From Actinomadura physcomitrii (GTDB lineage: Bacteria; Actinomycetota; Actinomycetes; Streptosporangiales; Streptosporangiaceae): a DNA stretch of 64,000 bases. The notes under the pieces were generated by a model. It saw nothing but the letters and a program-made list of their open reading frames with translations, was not told the DNA's origin and did not search any database. The DNA is taken from the NCBI RefSeq assembly GCF_008923205.2, contig NZ_WBMS02000010.1:124001-188000 (forward strand), written 5' to 3'. The translations under genes and the position numbers were made by a program. Below, piece by piece: positions 32,276 through 40,630 of the stretch (position 1 is the first letter of the stretch; every line of letters starts with the position of its first letter).

Positions 32276-33690
32276 GCGAGGTGGACGTAGTCGTAGTCGA
32301 AGGGCTTGCCGTTGATGCCGTTGCGGGGCGGGGCGATCCAGGAGGCGATCTTGCCGCGCTCGTGGACGGGCCGCATCAGGGAGCGGACGTGGGTCTTGTC
32401 GACCTCGGTCGGCAGCCAGGCGTCCTTGCGGGCCTCCCACTCCTCGGCGGTGAGCCGCTCGCCCTGCGGGGTGGCCTCGATGCCGGCGAACGCGCCGACC
32501 TTGCGGTTGAACGCGACGCTCGGCAGGTAGAGGCGCTGCGGGAGGCCCGCGTCGGCGAGGATGCGGTTCCAGCGGTTGACGCCGCTCTGGCAGTCGGAGA
32601 CGTACTCGCGGCGCAGGTCGGTGTTGAGGCCGACGAGGGCCGCGACCTCGGTCTGACCGATCGCGCCGTCGACCAGCGCGTCCACCATGATGGAGTCGTC
32701 GGTGAGCCGGTGGTCGTCCTTGCGGCGGCCCTCCATCCAGCGTCCCTTGAGCCCGGCGGTGTAGTAGTTGGCGACGTTGCTGGACGTCTCGGAGCCGAAC
32801 AGGTCGAGCGACACCGAGTAGTGGAAGTTCAGGTACTTCTGGACGACGTCCAGCGGGATCGCGCCGTACGCGGCGATGTCGTCGGTGTCGTGCTCGACCA
32901 TGAGCTGCGCGGTGCGCTCGACGACGCGGTCGACGCCGGTGGTGCCCACCATCATGTGGTGGGCCTCTTCCTTGAGCATGAACTCGCAGGTGCGCGACAG
33001 CGGGTCGAAGCCCGACTCCTTCAGCGTGCCGAGCTGGTACTTGCCGTCCCGGTCGGTGAAGTAGGTGAACATGTAGAAGGAGAGCCAGTCGGGCGTCTCC
33101 TCGTTGAAGGCGCCGAGGATGCGCGGCGACTCGTCGCTGCCGGAGTTGCGGTGCAGCAGTTCCTCGGCCTCCTCGCGGCCCTCGCGTCCGAAGAAGGCGT
33201 GCAGGAGGTAGACCATCGCCCACAGGTGGCGGCCTTCCTCGACGTTCACCTGGAACAGGTTCCGCAGGTCGTACAGGCTCGGCGCGGTGGCGCCGAGGTT
33301 GCGCTGCTGCTCGACGGACGCGGGTTCGGTGTCGCCCTGGATGACGATGAGCCGCTGCAGCTCGGCGCGGTATTCGCCGGGGACCTTCTGCCAGGCGGGC
33401 TCGCCCTTGTGGGCGCCGAAGCCGATGCGGCGGTCGCCGTCGCGTTCGGCGAGGAAGATGCCCCAGCGATAGTCCTTCATCGCGACGTGCCCGAAGTGCG
33501 CCCAGCCCTCGCGGCCGACGTTGACGGCGGTGCGCAGGTAGACGTCCTGGGTGGGCAGGGTCGGGCCCATCGACTCCCACCAGGACAGGAAGTTCGGCTG
33601 CCACGACTCCAGGGCCCGCTGCAGGCGCCGGTCCTCGTGCAGGTCGACGTTGTTCGGGATCTTCTCGGAGTAGTCCGCGGAGACGGGCAT
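32272..33690 (-). CDS. boxB: benzoyl-CoA 2,3-epoxidase oxygenase subunit
   Basis: A 472-residue protein of the length and character of BoxB, the diiron oxygenase that epoxidises benzoyl-CoA in the aerobic box pathway. ExxH iron-ligand motifs occur at E152-H155 (VEEGRHLW) and E241-H244 (KEEAHHMM), and MNLW-type helical surroundings such as WLSFYMFTYFTDRDGKYQ fit the family. It needs electrons from BoxA, but no boxA gene is present in the window. The gene starts 2 bp after boxC. Its stop TAG shares CTAG with the convergent P450 stop. Confidence 0.95.
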   Translation of the reverse strand: MPVSADYSEKIPNNVDLHEDRRLQRALESWQPNFLSWWESMGPTLPTQDVYLRTAVNVGREGWAHFGHVAMKDYRWGIFLAERDGDRRIGFGAHKGEPAWQKVPGEYRAELQRLIVIQGDTEPASVEQQRNLGATAPSLYDLRNLFQVNVEEGRHLWAMVYLLHAFFGREGREEAEELLHRNSGSDESPRILGAFNEETPDWLSFYMFTYFTDRDGKYQLGTLKESGFDPLSRTCEFMLKEEAHHMMVGTTGVDRVVERTAQLMVEHDTDDIAAYGAIPLDVVQKYLNFHYSVSLDLFGSETSSNVANYYTAGLKGRWMEGRRKDDHRLTDDSIMVDALVDGAIGQTEVAALVGLNTDLRREYVSDCQSGVNRWNRILADAGLPQRLYLPSVAFNRKVGAFAGIEATPQGERLTAEEWEARKDAWLPTEVDKTHVRSLMRPVHERGKIASWIAPPRNGINGKPFDYDYVHLA

Positions 33691-33692
33691 GC

Positions 33693-35351
33693 TCAGACTC
33701 GCTTTCGGTCGAAGTCGGCGCGCCGTCCGGTGCCGTAGCGGCGCAGCGCGCCGTCCGGGCCGGACGCGTTCGGCCGGTTGAAGATCCAGTTCTGCCAGGC
33801 GGTGAGCCGGCCGAAGATCTTGGTCTCCAGGGTCTCGGGGCCGGGGAAGCGGTAGTTGGCCTCCAGGCCGGTGAGGGCGTCGGGGGAGAATCCGGCGCGC
33901 TCCTCGACGGCGATGCGGACCTCCTCGTCCCAGTCGATGTCGTCGGGCGCGAAGGTCACCAGGCCGAGGCGCTCGGCGTCGCCGGCGTCGAGGGGTTTCG
34001 CGGCGGCGTCGCGGACGGCGGCGAGGCCCTCGTCGTCGCCGAGGAAGCGGGTCTGCAGGCGGGTGAGGCCGTTGCCCATCGGGAGGGGCCCGAGGTTCAT
34101 CGCGTCGACGGCGATCGTGGCGGGCTCGGCGTCGGCGTCGACGTCCTCGAACACGCCCTCCAGCTGGTAGGAGCGGTCGGCGGCGAGCGCGAGCTCCAGC
34201 AGCGAGCCGGCGAAGCAGCTGCCGGGCTCGATGAGCGCGATGAGGCTGCGGCTGGTGACGTCGAGGCGCTTCAGCGTCCGCTTGAGGTAGAGGACGATCT
34301 CGTTGGCGAGCCAGTCGGAGGCGTTGTCGAGCAGCAGCCGGTCGTGGCCCAGGACCTTCAGCGGGTCGCCGGCGGTGCGGAGGATCCAGGTGCCGAGGGA
34401 CGGCTCGTTGGTGCGCAGGTCGAGGATCAGGTCGTCCAGCTCGCGGGTCATCGCGAGGGTCCAGAAGTCCGCGCCCTGGGCGTGCACGCCCGCGATGCCC
34501 TCGGGCGCGTCGGCGGCCGGGCCGTCGACGGTGATCTCGACGGCGCCGGCGTCGCGGTCCAGCTTCGCCGTCACGTGCCGGTAGGCGATCTCGTCGCCGG
34601 TGCGGGTCTTGTCCAGCGGGGTCAGCGCGACGCCCGCGGCGTCCGCCGGGCGGTCCGAGCGGGCGGCCAGCTCGGCGGCGCGTTCCGCGACGGTCGCGTC
34701 CCACACGGTGCGGGAGACGGCCTCGTCGACCAGCCGCCACGCGACGGCCTTCCTGCCGCCGAGCCCTTCGGCCTTGGTGGCGAAGTAGTCGGCGCGGTCG
34801 CGGCGGACGTGCCGCTTGTCGGTGACGCGGGTCAGCCCGCCGGTGCCGGGCAGCACGCCGAGCAGCGGCAGCTCGGGCAGCGAGACGGTGGACGACCGGT
34901 CGTCCACGAGCATGATGTGCTCGCAGGCGAGCGCCAGCTCGTAGCCGCCGCCGGACGCGGTGCCGTTGCAGGCGGCGAGGTAGGTCTGGCCCGAGTTCGC
35001 GGTCGCGTCCTCAATGCCGTTGCGGGTCTCGTTGGTGAACTTGCAGAAGTTCACCTTCCACGCGTGCTCGGACGCGGCCAGCATCCGGATGTTGGCGCCC
35101 GCGCAGAAGATCTTCTCCTTGCCGCTGGTCACCACGACCGCGCGGACGCCGGGGTGCTCGAACCGCAGCCGCTGGACGGCGTCGTACAGCTCGATGTCCA
35201 CGCCGAGGTCGTAGGAGTTGAGCTTCAGCTCGTAGCCGGGGACCAGGCCACCCTGTTCGTCGACGTCCATCGTCAGCGTGGCGACCGGACCGTCGACCTC
35301 GACCCTCCAGTGCCGGTAGCGGGCCGGATCCGTCCGGAACTCGACGTGCAT
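33693..35351 (-). CDS. boxC: 2,3-epoxybenzoyl-CoA dihydrolase
   Basis: A 552-residue crotonase-superfamily protein with two hydratase-like halves, matching the size of BoxC. The first half has the oxyanion-hole segments SGKEKIFCAGANI and CNGTASGGGYELALAC; the second half has EPGSCFAGSLLELALAA. BoxC opens the epoxide ring with two waters, giving 3,4-dehydroadipyl-CoA semialdehyde and formate. The formate link is notable given the FdhB/NrfD pair at 38,705. The ATG is preceded by a GGAG site, and boxB follows 2 bp downstream, so both are co-expressed. Confidence 0.95.
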   Translation of the reverse strand: MHVEFRTDPARYRHWRVEVDGPVATLTMDVDEQGGLVPGYELKLNSYDLGVDIELYDAVQRLRFEHPGVRAVVVTSGKEKIFCAGANIRMLAASEHAWKVNFCKFTNETRNGIEDATANSGQTYLAACNGTASGGGYELALACEHIMLVDDRSSTVSLPELPLLGVLPGTGGLTRVTDKRHVRRDRADYFATKAEGLGGRKAVAWRLVDEAVSRTVWDATVAERAAELAARSDRPADAAGVALTPLDKTRTGDEIAYRHVTAKLDRDAGAVEITVDGPAADAPEGIAGVHAQGADFWTLAMTRELDDLILDLRTNEPSLGTWILRTAGDPLKVLGHDRLLLDNASDWLANEIVLYLKRTLKRLDVTSRSLIALIEPGSCFAGSLLELALAADRSYQLEGVFEDVDADAEPATIAVDAMNLGPLPMGNGLTRLQTRFLGDDEGLAAVRDAAAKPLDAGDAERLGLVTFAPDDIDWDEEVRIAVEERAGFSPDALTGLEANYRFPGPETLETKIFGRLTAWQNWIFNRPNASGPDGALRRYGTGRRADFDRKRV

Positions 35352-35438
35352 GGGGTGCTCCTCCACTCTGTCCGCGCTCCATGCTCCACAAGATGCGGTC
35401 ATCACGTCAAGACTTTGTAGCATATTGGGCCGGCACGA

Positions 35439-35474
35439 ACCGCCGCCGGGCACGGCGGGCACGGGGGCGGCGGT
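35439..35474. terminator. hairpin between benzoate-CoA ligase and boxC
   Basis: ACCGCCGCC (35439-35447) and GGCGGCGGT (35466-35474) are perfect 9-bp arms. It lies just after the ligase stop codon and before boxC, so part of the transcription from the ligase gene may stop here. Confidence 0.4.
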
Positions 35475-35480
35475 GTGGGG

Positions 35481-37085
35481 TCAGTCGCGGCCGAGCAGCG
35501 CGGCGGCCAGGTCGCGGACGGCGAAGCGGCGCAGCTTGCCGCTGGCGGTCGTCGGCAGCACGTCCACGATCAGCACCTCGCGGGGGCGCTTGAACGCGGC
35601 CAGGCCCGCCCGGCAGAAGTCGATCAGCTCCTCCGGCTCGGCCTTCGCGCCCTCGGCCAGGACGACGCAGGCGATCGGCTTGTCCAGGCCGTCGCCGTCC
35701 GGGAGGCCGACGACCGCGACCATCGCGACCGCCGGATGCTCCAGCAGCCGGGCCTCCACCTCCGCGGGCGACACCCAGATGCCGCCCGCCTTCAGCATGT
35801 CGCCGGTGCGGCCGAGACAGGTGTAGTAGCCGTCCTCGTCCACGACGTAGGTGTCGCCGGTGCGCAGCCACTCGCCCTGGAACACCTGCCGGGTCGTCTC
35901 CGTCCGGCACCAGTAGCCGGTGGCGATCGACTCGCCCTTCACCAGCAGCGATCCGGGCGTGCCGGGTTCGACGTCCGCGCCGGCGGAGTCGACGACGCGC
36001 AGCTCGTAGCCCGGCACGGCGACGCCCGTGGTGCCGGGGCGCACCTCCCCCGGCCGGTTCGACAGGAAGATGTGCAGGCACTCGGTCGAGCCGATCCCGT
36101 CGATGATCTCCACGCCGTACCGCTCGGTGAAGCGCCGGCACAGCTCGGCGGGCAGCGGCTCGCCCGCCGACACCGCGAGCCGCACCGACGCGAACGCCTC
36201 GGCCGGGACGTCCGCGTTCAGCAGCGCGGCGTAGAAGGTGGGGACGGCGAAGAACAGCGTCGGCCGGTACTCGCGCAGCCGCTCGGCGACGGACGCGGGG
36301 GTCGGCCGGTCCGGGTCGAGGATCGTCGTGGCGCCGGCGGCGAGCGGGAAGAACAGCGAGTTGCCGATCCCGTAGGCGAAGAACAGCTTGGCGACCGAGT
36401 AGCAGCGGTCGTCCGGCCTGATGCCGAGGACCTGCCGGCCGTAGGTCTCCACGACGTGCCGGATGTTGGCGTGCCGGTGCATCGCGCCCTTGGGCTTGCC
36501 GGTCGTCCCGGAGGTGTAGAGCCACAGCGCGCTGGAGTCGCCGGAGGTCGCGTACGGTTCGCGGACCCGCCCGCCCCGCGCCGCGCCCTCCGCGACCAGG
36601 TCGGCGAAGGGGTTCAGCCGTACGCCGTCCGGGACGCTCGGCGCCGCGTCGCCCTCGAAGGCGACGCGGCGGACGCCCGTGGCCAGCGCGAGGGCCTCGC
36701 CGGCGGGCCCGGCGAACCGGTCGCTGACGATCAGGACGCGGGCCCGCGCGTCGTCCAGCAGGGCGGCGAGCTCGCCGCCGGTCAGCATCGTGGACACCGG
36801 GACGGGGACGGCGCCGAGCCGCATCGCGCCGAGGACCGCGCCGGCCATGGCCGGGCCGTCGGCCATGAACAGCACGACCCGCTCCTCGGGCCGCAGCCCC
36901 CAAGCCTCCAGCCCGGCGGCGACGTTCCCGGCGAGGGCGTCGAGGTCGGCGTAGCTCAGGTCGCCGCCGGGGCCGGTGAGCGCCGTCCGTCCGGCGGTCC
37001 CGGGATCCCGGGCGGACCGCAGCAGATAATCGGAGGCGTTGAACGTGTCCGGCCGCGCCTGGCCGGTCGCCGCGTCTGCGGTCAT
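35481..37085 (-). CDS. bclA: benzoate-CoA ligase
   Basis: A 534-residue acyl-adenylating enzyme. The AMP-binding P-loop YTSGTTGKPKG is at 190-200, GIGSTECLHIFLSN follows in the benzoate-CoA ligase style, and the C-terminal catalytic lysine is Lys517 in TTASGKLRRF. It activates benzoate (or a substituted benzoate) with ATP and CoA and so starts the box pathway. It is divergent from the PaaX-family gene and transcribed towards boxC and boxB, 130 bp away. ATG 37085 is chosen for its GGGGAG site; an in-frame upstream start would run into the promoter. Confidence 0.92.
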   Translation of the reverse strand: MTADAATGQARPDTFNASDYLLRSARDPGTAGRTALTGPGGDLSYADLDALAGNVAAGLEAWGLRPEERVVLFMADGPAMAGAVLGAMRLGAVPVPVSTMLTGGELAALLDDARARVLIVSDRFAGPAGEALALATGVRRVAFEGDAAPSVPDGVRLNPFADLVAEGAARGGRVREPYATSGDSSALWLYTSGTTGKPKGAMHRHANIRHVVETYGRQVLGIRPDDRCYSVAKLFFAYGIGNSLFFPLAAGATTILDPDRPTPASVAERLREYRPTLFFAVPTFYAALLNADVPAEAFASVRLAVSAGEPLPAELCRRFTERYGVEIIDGIGSTECLHIFLSNRPGEVRPGTTGVAVPGYELRVVDSAGADVEPGTPGSLLVKGESIATGYWCRTETTRQVFQGEWLRTGDTYVVDEDGYYTCLGRTGDMLKAGGIWVSPAEVEARLLEHPAVAMVAVVGLPDGDGLDKPIACVVLAEGAKAEPEELIDFCRAGLAAFKRPREVLIVDVLPTTASGKLRRFAVRDLAAALLGRD

Positions 37086-37159
37086 CGGGGCTCCCCTTCG
37101 CCGTGAACCGTGCCAAATATGTTCTACACTCACAAAACGCTAGTCAATAGTTATGTGGA
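37086..37159. promoter_or_regulatory. divergent promoter region of ligase and PaaX-type genes
   Basis: This 74-bp stretch is distinctly AT-rich for the window. On the minus strand a TTGACT -35 is visible (about 37145-37140). The motif AATATGTTCTACA at 37117-37129 resembles AATATGCTACA on the minus strand upstream of boxC (about 35427-35417), a possible shared regulator site, though the spacing differs by 2 bp. Confidence 0.4.
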
Positions 37160-38065
37160 ATGATGAGAGGCCGGATGCAGTCGCCCGCGGAGGAAGAGCC
37201 GATGGACCGGACCGACGGCGACGGCGACGGCGCGGCGGGCCCGCGGTTCCGGCGCCGCCGCGAGCTCGGCGCGGCGAGCGCCCGCTCGCTGCTGCTGACG
37301 GTGCTCGGCGAGTTCGTCCTGCCCGCCGGCGAGCCGGTGTGGACTGCCGCGTTCCTGGAGGCGCTCGGGCTGCTCGGGGTGGAGGAGAAGGCCGTCCGGC
37401 AGGCCCTCGCCCGCAGCGCGAGCGAGGGCTGGCTGTCCGGCGAGCGGCACGGCCGGCGCACCGCCTGGCACCTCACCCCGGCCGGGAGGCGGCTGCTCAC
37501 CGACGGCACCGGGCGCATCTACGGCTTCGGCCGCCCCGGCGGCGAGTGGGACGGGCGGTGGCTGCTGGTCCTCGCCACCATCCCGGAGACGAACCGGAAG
37601 CTGCGGCACCTGCTGCGGACCCGGCTGGCCTGGAACGGCCTCGGCAATCTGTCCCCCGGCGTGTGGGTCAGCCCGCACCCCGAGCGCGAGCCCGAGGTGC
37701 GCGAGGTGCTCGCGGAGATCGGCGTCGCCGACACCTCGACGCTGTTCACCGGGAGCCTCGGCGACCTCGGCGAGGCGCGGCGGGTGGCGCGGCAGGCGTG
37801 GAACCTGGACGAGATCGAGCTGGCCTACGAGGACTTCCTCGACGCGGTCCGCGCGCTGCGTCCCGCCGACGACCCGGGGACGTTCGCCGCGCACGCCCGG
37901 CTCGTCCAGGAATGGCGGCGGTTCCCGTTCCTCGATCCGGCGCTGCCCGCCCGGCTGCTGCCGGACGACTGGAGCGGCTCGCAGGCGTTCGCGCTGTTCC
38001 ACGAGCGGCACGGCGCGTGGCGGCCGGCCGCCGACCGCCACTGGAAGGCGATGGCCTCCGACTGA
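37160..38065 (+). CDS. PaaX-family transcriptional regulator
   Basis: A 301-residue regulator of the PaaX type. The N-terminal winged helix is SLLLTVLGEFVLPAGEPVW followed by VEEKAVRQALARSASEGWL; the central Cas2-like dimer domain and the C-terminal helical domain (LDEIELAYEDFLDAVRALRP) complete it. PaaX proteins bind an aromatic acyl-CoA such as phenylacetyl-CoA and then leave DNA. Here, divergent from benzoate-CoA ligase, the likely ligand is benzoyl-CoA and the target the box genes. ATGs at 37160, 37163 and 37202 are all possible starts. Confidence 0.88.
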   Translation: MMRGRMQSPAEEEPMDRTDGDGDGAAGPRFRRRRELGAASARSLLLTVLGEFVLPAGEPVWTAAFLEALGLLGVEEKAVRQALARSASEGWLSGERHGRRTAWHLTPAGRRLLTDGTGRIYGFGRPGGEWDGRWLLVLATIPETNRKLRHLLRTRLAWNGLGNLSPGVWVSPHPEREPEVREVLAEIGVADTSTLFTGSLGDLGEARRVARQAWNLDEIELAYEDFLDAVRALRPADDPGTFAAHARLVQEWRRFPFLDPALPARLLPDDWSGSQAFALFHERHGAWRPAADRHWKAMASD

Positions 38066-38076
38066 CCCGGCCCAGA

Positions 38077-38095
38077 CCGACCCGGCGCAGGTCGG
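38077..38095. terminator. weak convergent hairpin
   Basis: CCGACC and GGTCGG flank a 7-base loop between the convergent PaaX-type and thioesterase genes. Confidence 0.35.
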
Positions 38096-38106
38096 CCGGA
38101 CCCCGG

Positions 38107-38553
38107 CTAACCGGCCGCCGATGACTCCGCCGCCCCTCCGCTCGCGGGCGCCGGTGCGCCCTGCGGGGTGAGCCGGAGCAGGTTGACGGTGCCCTCGGCG
38201 GCCACCCGGCCCTCGCCGTCGGTGATCGTCGCCTGCCAGGTGACGAGGTCGCCGACCCGGTCGACGGGGCGGGCGCGGGCGGTCAGCCGCCCCTCTCGGA
38301 CGGCCCGGATGAAGCGCGTGTGGTTGCTGACCCCGACGACCCGGTGCTCCAGCCCGACGGTGAGCGCCGCGCCCATGCTGCAGACGGTCTCGTTGATCGC
38401 GCAGTACACGCCGCCGTGCACGATCCCGTACGCCTGCATGAGCTTGGCGGTCACCTCGATCTCGGCGACGACCTCGCGGTCGGACGCCTCGGTCACCACC
38501 AGGCCGAGCGTGCGGTCCAGCGGCCCGGCGTAGCCGAGCGGTTCCACCGCCAT
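38107..38553 (-). CDS. PaaI-type hotdog thioesterase
   Basis: A 148-residue hotdog-fold acyl-CoA thioesterase. The catalytic region is QAYGIVHGGVYCAINET, matching the HGG and downstream acidic residue of the PaaI/YbgC class. It could release CoA from dead-end aromatic acyl-CoAs, a usual safety function next to phenylacetate or benzoate pathways. It is convergent with the PaaX-type gene. The ATG 38553 has an AGGAGG site 7 bp upstream, better than the longer ATG at 38574. Confidence 0.88.
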   Translation of the reverse strand: MAVEPLGYAGPLDRTLGLVVTEASDREVVAEIEVTAKLMQAYGIVHGGVYCAINETVCSMGAALTVGLEHRVVGVSNHTRFIRAVREGRLTARARPVDRVGDLVTWQATITDGEGRVAAEGTVNLLRLTPQGAPAPASGGAAESSAAG

Positions 38554-38606
38554 CGCAGCCTCCTCGACGATCACCCGACGCTATCCAGCCGCCCGAAAGG
38601 TCGTCA

Positions 38607-38620
38607 ACGTACCTGTACGT
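38607..38620. promoter_or_regulatory. 14-bp palindrome upstream of FeS/NrfD genes
   Basis: ACGTAC-CT-GTACGT is a perfect inverted repeat about 85 bp before the FeS protein gene and 54 bp before the divergent thioesterase gene. A regulator site is likely; the regulator is not identified. Confidence 0.4.
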
Positions 38621-38704
38621 CCCACCCGACCCGCGCCGCGCAGGTGTAGCGAGCCGCCCCGAGGGAAGGGACGCATCGCCTTGTCCACGCGCCGGAGGTG
38701 ACCC

Positions 38705-39571
38705 ATGAGCGGGCTGGTCGGACGGAACCTGCTGGCGGGGGCCGAGCCCGATGTCGCCGAGGACGCCGGCTATCCCGACGCCCCGCCCCGCATGGGGTTC
38801 TTCACCGACACGTCGGTCTGCATCGGCTGCAAGGCCTGCGAGGTCGCCTGCAAGGAGTGGAACGCCGTCCCCGAGGACGGCCTGGAGTTCACCGGGATGT
38901 CCTACGACAACACCCAGGGGCTCGGGGCGGACACCTGGCGGCACGTCGCGTTCATCGAGCAGGACAAGCCGGTCGGCGACGCCGACTCCGGCGTCCGGTG
39001 GCTGATGGCGTCGGACGTGTGCAAGCACTGCACGCACGCCGCCTGCCTGGACGTGTGCCCGACCGGCTCGCTGTTCCGCACCGAGTTCGGGACGGTCGTC
39101 GTCCAGGAGGACGTCTGCAACGGCTGCGGGTACTGCGTGCCCGCCTGCCCGTACGGGGTCATCGACCAGCGCGAGGAGGACGGCCGCGTCTGGAAGTGCA
39201 CCCTGTGCTACGACCGGATCGGCGACGGCCTCGAACCGGCCTGCGCCAAGGCCTGCCCCACCGACTCCATCCAGTACGGACCGCTGGACGAGCTGCGCGA
39301 ACGCGCCGCCGAACGCGTCGGCCGGCTGCACGACATGGGCGTCGAGGACGCGCGGCTGTACGGGCACGACCCGCGGGACGGCGTCGGCGGCGACGGCGCG
39401 TTCTTCCTGCTGCTCGACGAGCCGGAGGTCTACGGGCTGCCACCGGACCCGGTCGTCACCACGCGGGACCTGCCGTCCATGTGGAGGCGCGCCGGCGTCG
39501 CCGCCGCGGCGCTCGCCGCGGGCGCCGCCGCGCTGTTCGCCGTCCACGGCCGGCCGGGAGGCGGGCGATGA
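38705..39571 (+). CDS. formate-dehydrogenase-type four-cluster ferredoxin subunit
   Basis: A 288-residue FdhB/HybA-like electron-transfer subunit. Four Cys clusters are visible: CIGCKACEVACKEW, CKHCTHAACLDVC, CNGCGYCVPACPYG and CTLCYDRI...CAKAC, enough for four [4Fe-4S] centres. A C-terminal hydrophobic segment (AGVAAAALAAGAAALFAV) may anchor it in the membrane. It should pass electrons between a molybdopterin catalytic subunit and the NrfD-type subunit whose gene overlaps by 4 bp. No catalytic subunit gene is adjacent. Formate made by BoxC is a conceivable substrate for the full complex. Confidence 0.9.
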   Translation: MSGLVGRNLLAGAEPDVAEDAGYPDAPPRMGFFTDTSVCIGCKACEVACKEWNAVPEDGLEFTGMSYDNTQGLGADTWRHVAFIEQDKPVGDADSGVRWLMASDVCKHCTHAACLDVCPTGSLFRTEFGTVVVQEDVCNGCGYCVPACPYGVIDQREEDGRVWKCTLCYDRIGDGLEPACAKACPTDSIQYGPLDELRERAAERVGRLHDMGVEDARLYGHDPRDGVGGDGAFFLLLDEPEVYGLPPDPVVTTRDLPSMWRRAGVAAAALAAGAAALFAVHGRPGGGR

Positions 39572-40602
39572 GCACGTCCGACGTCACCAAGGACGGTGTC
39601 CGGGGGCAGCGGGAGGGCCGGGACGCCCTCATCGGGCAGGGCTCCGGCAAGGGCGGGCGCAGGAGGCGCCGCGGCGAGCGGGCGATGGTGCCCGAGGCGA
39701 CGTTCACCTCCTACTACGGCAAGCCCGTCCTGAACGCGCCGGTCTGGGAGGCCGCCGACGTGGCCGCCTACCTGTTCCTCGGCGGGCTGGCGGGGGCGGG
39801 GTCGGTGCTGGCGGCGGGCGCGGAACTGACCGGCCGCCCGGTCGCCGCGCGGGCCCTGAAGATCTCCTCGCTGGCCGCCATCGCGGGCTCGGCGGCGGCG
39901 CTGATCCACGACCTCGGACGTCCCGCGCGGTTCTTCAACATGCTGCGGGTGATGAAGCCGACCTCGCCGATGAGCATCGGCTCGTGGGTGCTGGTGGCCT
40001 ACGGCCCGGCGGCCGGCGCCGCCGCCGTGCTGGACGTCGCGGGGCTGTTCAAGCCGCTCGGCAGGGCCGCGACGGTGGGCGCCGCGGCGCTGGGGCCGGC
40101 GGTCGCCACCTACACCGCCGTCCTGATCGCCGACACGGCGGTGCCGGCCTGGCACGAGGGCTACCGGGAGATGCCGCTGGTGTTCGTCGGCTCGGCCACG
40201 GCCGCCGCGTCCGGGGCGGCGCTGCTCGCCGCGCCGGTCGCCGAGACGGCGCCGATGCGCAGCGCCGCGGTGCTCGGCGCCGGGCTCGAGCTGGCCGCGT
40301 CGAAGCTGATGGAGCGCCGGCTCGGGATGCTCGCGGAGCCCTACCGGCAGGGCAGAAGCGGCAGGCTCATGCGGGCGGCGGAGATCCTGTCGGTCGCGGG
40401 CGCGGCGGGCGGCGCGCTGCTCGGCGGGCGCAGCCGTGTCGCGGCGGCGCTCAGCGGCGCCGCGCTGCTGGCCGGCTCGGCGTGCACCCGGTTCGGGATC
40501 TTCCATGCCGGGATGCGGTCGGCGCAGGACCCGAAGTACACCGTGGTGCCGCAGCGCGAGCGCGCGAACGCCCGGGACACGGCGAAGACCGAAGGCGCCT
40601 GA
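39568..40602 (+). CDS. NrfD/PsrC-type membrane quinone-linked subunit
   Basis: A 344-residue polytopic membrane protein of the NrfD family. After a basic N terminus it has about eight hydrophobic segments, including ADVAAYLFLGGLAGAGSVLAA and ALIHDLGRPARFFNMLRV, the latter typical for NrfD. It would exchange electrons with menaquinone on behalf of the four-cluster ferredoxin encoded just upstream (ATGA overlap). Together they form the membrane half of a formate dehydrogenase or polysulfide-reductase-like complex. Confidence 0.88.
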   Translation: MSTSDVTKDGVRGQREGRDALIGQGSGKGGRRRRRGERAMVPEATFTSYYGKPVLNAPVWEAADVAAYLFLGGLAGAGSVLAAGAELTGRPVAARALKISSLAAIAGSAAALIHDLGRPARFFNMLRVMKPTSPMSIGSWVLVAYGPAAGAAAVLDVAGLFKPLGRAATVGAAALGPAVATYTAVLIADTAVPAWHEGYREMPLVFVGSATAAASGAALLAAPVAETAPMRSAAVLGAGLELAASKLMERRLGMLAEPYRQGRSGRLMRAAEILSVAGAAGGALLGGRSRVAAALSGAALLAGSACTRFGIFHAGMRSAQDPKYTVVPQRERANARDTAKTEGA

Positions 40603-40630
40603 CGGTCACGGTTCCCGCGGGGCGGCCCGG

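Noticed and set aside
37117..37129. Classical PaaX operator in the ligase promoter
   Set aside because: The sequence does not fit the known PaaX consensus; only a loose similarity to the boxC upstream region remains.
38705..40602. Complete formate dehydrogenase operon
   Set aside because: No molybdopterin catalytic subunit gene was found in any frame upstream or downstream; only the FeS and NrfD subunits are present.
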